DNA from: Caldithrix sp.
GTDB lineage: Bacteria > Calditrichota > Calditrichia > Calditrichales > Calditrichaceae
Direction: 5' to 3'
NCBI GenBank assembly: GCA_020720405.1
Contig: DYOS01000006.1
Coordinates: forward strand, 14,794 to 57,369
DNA length: 42,576 bases
A program made the position numbers and the translations under genes. Position 1 is the stretch's first letter; every line of letters begins with the position of its first letter. Of this stretch, positions 40,829 to 42,576 are shown piece by piece. The notes under the pieces are model-generated. The model was not told the origin of the DNA, ran no database searches, and saw only the letters and a list, made by a program, of their open reading frames with translations.

Positions 40829-41740
40829 TCAGCGCCGGCGCGGCCGGTCAATGCCCTGGTTCAGATTTTTCTGCTGTAATTCCTGGCGCTGCGTTTTGAG
40901 TACTTCCCGGTAAGCCGGGGCATTTTTGACAATAAAACTCAGGTTTTCGCGCAGCCGCTGAACCTCAGGTTCTTCTTTGATTTTATCACCGGCCCGGCGA
41001 CCTTGCTGCGGTTTTTCCGGGCTGGTTACAAGCAGGAAAAGCCTGGGATTTTCGCGGCGCAGTTTTTCAACAATACCAAGGGTTCTTAAAACTTCCTGGT
41101 ATCTTTGCTGATTTTTATTCTTCAGGGAAAGCAGCTCTTCTTTGTAATTGCGGAGTGCTTTAAAGCCGTCCGGATTACTTTTCCGAAAAGCCTCGCGGCG
41201 GTCAAATTCGGCCAGCAACCGCCCTTTTTGCGGATCATTCCCGGCGGCAATCTCACTTCGTCTTTTCTGCAGATTCGGCGAATAGCTAAAAGCACCAATA
41301 ATTTCTCCGGATTCTGCGTCCGTTAACTTTATATATACTTCTTCCAGATCATCAAGATGGGTGATATTACCCGTGATCAGGGTCCGGGCATTAAGAAGTT
41401 TGCCAACCTGCAGCTCCTCATCGGTCAAGCCGGTCATCGATAATTTTTGCTCTTCAATAACGGCGCGAATGTTTTGCCTTTCCACAATACCCACACCGGC
41501 ACCGGTCAGTTGGGCTGTGACCTGTTGGGCCAAAATCTGACCTTCGGCCAGCGTATCACCACTGATGTCGGTAAAATCGAAAATTGCCGCCGGTTGCCGC
41601 GTACTGTCGGGTATTTCCGAGTGCAGATCGGCCGTTATTTGCTCGGCCAGGGTTGGGCTCTGGGCGTAAATTGAAGCGCTGAAGACTTGTAGAAATAGCA
41701 GCAATATCAAAAAGGCGGAAAAATTTGGCCTTATATTCAT
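40829..41740 (-). CDS. Secreted CsgG/FlgO-like protein with charged coiled C-terminus
   Basis: 303 residues. A signal peptide (about 1-26, ending IYAQS) is followed by a domain (about 45-165) with AAIFDFTDISGD, LAQQVTAQLTGAGVGIVERQNIRAVIEEQKLSMTGLTDEE and LLNARTLITGNITHL. It resembles the CsgG-N/FlgO-type fold found in periplasmic and outer-membrane lipoproteins of curli secretion and flagellar outer membrane. There is no lipobox Cys. The C-terminal ~130 residues are highly charged, predicted helical/coiled, and end in RPRRR. AAGGA precedes ATG 41740. No curli or flagellar gene is nearby, so the role is unknown. Confidence 0.7.
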   Translation of the reverse strand: MNIRPNFSAFLILLLFLQVFSASIYAQSPTLAEQITADLHSEIPDSTRQPAAIFDFTDISGDTLAEGQILAQQVTAQLTGAGVGIVERQNIRAVIEEQKLSMTGLTDEELQVGKLLNARTLITGNITHLDDLEEVYIKLTDAESGEIIGAFSYSPNLQKRRSEIAAGNDPQKGRLLAEFDRREAFRKSNPDGFKALRNYKEELLSLKNKNQQRYQEVLRTLGIVEKLRRENPRLFLLVTSPEKPQQGRRAGDKIKEEPEVQRLRENLSFIVKNAPAYREVLKTQRQELQQKNLNQGIDRPRRR

Positions 41741-41820
41741 TTAAAATTCCTTTCTTTTTATAAAACTGACCACTCTTTATAAGAAAAGATGTAAATATTC
41801 AAATATATCTATGAAAAAAA

Positions 41821-42576
41821 TTAAAAAAAGCTACGGATTCCGGCAAACGTATTGATAAGCTTTTCATCGCTGTCTGCTTCACCGCTGACCATGCTGTTGA
41901 TGCGTACAAAGCCGCGGGCATGGAGGAGCCGCCCCTGACCAAGACAAAGTCCAACGTGACTGATCCGACCCTGACCTTCATCAAAAAAAGCCAGGTCACC
42001 GGGTTTAGCCGTTCGCGCTGTGCGTCCGCATTCGCCGGCATCTTCGAACTGCATCCAGGCATCGCGGCGCATAATAATACCGGCCGTCTGTAGAACCAGT
42101 TGGGTCAGCCCGGAACAGTCCAACCCGAAATAACTGCGTCCGCCCCAGATATAGGGTACACCGAGGAAAAGCCGGGCGTAACCAATCCAATCCGCCGGGC
42201 GGCCCAGCAGCTGACTGTTTTCAATCATCCCGGCCGCACCGCCGGGCAGAAGAAAACGCCGCCAGCCATCAGCCTCCGGTGATAAAAACGGCAACCGGAG
42301 CGGACCCGGTATAAACATCGGGACGTTCTCCACGGCGTGAAGGGCCGGAATCAATGGGTTAAAAACTTCTTCCCAGAAATAATCTGCTGGCTGATCCAGA
42401 CGGTAAAGCTGATTTTTTGCCAGCCATCCGGAATAACCGTCGGGCAGGGTAACCCGGACAAAATCCGCCTCAGCCGAAATAACCTGAACCGGTTCCCACA
42501 TTCTGCCCTGCGAAACAACGGCCGAGCGGAAGGCTGGTTCCTGGTAAATATTGGCCAGAGCGGCGCCGATAAAGGT
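41821..42576 (-). CDS. NlpC/P60 (C40) peptidase with SH3-type domain, 5' end outside window
   Basis: 252 residues visible; the frame stays open to the window edge, so the start lies beyond it. An internal ATG at 42501 would cut an SH3b domain in half, since residues before it (ANIYQEPAFRSAVVSQG) belong to that fold. After SH3b (through DGYSGWLAKNQLYRL) comes a second linker/SH3-like part, then the NlpC/P60 domain with LFLGVPYIWGG, the nucleophile Cys in DCSGLTQLV, GDLAFFDEG and His in ISHVGLCLG. Such enzymes cut the D-Glu-mDAP bond of stem peptides. The N-terminal signal cannot be assessed. Confidence 0.9.
   Translation of the reverse strand, partial: TFIGAALANIYQEPAFRSAVVSQGRMWEPVQVISAEADFVRVTLPDGYSGWLAKNQLYRLDQPADYFWEEVFNPLIPALHAVENVPMFIPGPLRLPFLSPEADGWRRFLLPGGAAGMIENSQLLGRPADWIGYARLFLGVPYIWGGRSYFGLDCSGLTQLVLQTAGIIMRRDAWMQFEDAGECGRTARTAKPGDLAFFDEGQGRISHVGLCLGQGRLLHARGFVRINSMVSGEADSDEKLINTFAGIRSFF

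Noticed and set aside
42319-42501. ATG 42501 as the true start of the NlpC/P60 gene
   Set aside because: The frame continues to the window edge with residues that complete an SH3b domain, so the gene is 5'-truncated by the window.
1-42576. Mobile element, prophage, defence island or biosynthetic cluster
   Set aside because: No transposase, integrase, phage structural, toxin-antitoxin, restriction or megasynthase gene was seen; the window is core chromosomal gene content.

Overview
The window (about 42.6 kb, mid G+C) is chromosomal DNA from a rod-shaped, diderm-type bacterium. Supporting signs are a meso-DAP-type MurE (DNPR motif), a CpoB/YbgF-like Tol-Pal protein, mreBCD with PBP2 and RodA, and a six-domain ribosomal protein S1. 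The phosphoglycerate dehydrogenase is of the Bacteroidota type (TPKKMGAQT...EANINAG), and an intergenic repeat ends in AATGACA as in many FCB-group genomes. I infer an FCB-superphylum lineage, Calditrichota/KSB1-like, with low to moderate confidence; no 16S rRNA is present to settle it. I see no prophage, IS transposase, CRISPR array or rRNA operon.

Layout. 0.1-3.9 kb (minus): a probable four-gene operon of an ICMT-like membrane methyltransferase, an EamA transporter, a DUF1761 protein and a membrane-anchored kinase-like protein with a LytR C-terminal domain. 3.9-10.2 kb: pdxA (+), a 56-residue 2[4Fe-4S] ferredoxin missed by length-limited ORF calling (-), tRNA-Leu(UAG) (-), an acyl-ACP thioesterase (-), a Nudix hydrolase (+), an orphan mreB paralogue (-) and rpsA (-) with promoter and terminator. 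10.5-14.9 kb: cmoA-cmoB (+), a repeat-rich gap, serA (-), a second palindromic element and an LD-carboxypeptidase (+).

15-21.4 kb (+): the elongation cluster mreB-mreC-mreD-mrdA-rodA, followed by cpoB with its own sigma-70-like promoter. It converges on a complete minus-strand division and wall cluster at 21.8-37.8 kb: mraZ-rsmH-ftsL-ftsI-murE-murF-mraY-murD-ftsW-murG-murC-ftsQ-ftsA-ftsZ, ended by a hairpin terminator. Most junctions overlap or abut. murB and ddl are absent. Between the two clusters sits a 71-residue MerR-like HTH gene with a 19-bp inverted repeat just upstream.

38.2-42.6 kb: an MBOAT O-acyltransferase with an adjacent SGNH-hydrolase-like partner (+), a secreted CsgG/FlgO-like protein (-), and an NlpC/P60 peptidase (-) whose 5' end lies outside the window.

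The window is dominated by cell-envelope construction: precursor synthesis (MurC-F, MraY, MurG), elongation (MreBCD, PBP2, RodA), division (FtsZ/A/Q/L/W/I), wall recycling or remodelling (LD-carboxypeptidase, NlpC/P60) and probable envelope-polymer acylation (MBOAT/SGNH). Nothing here is a clear-cut undescribed system. The best leads are the lysine-less kinase/LytR_C fusion, the small HTH gene with its inverted repeat, the MBOAT-SGNH pair beside the dcw cluster, and the nested palindromic intergenic elements.
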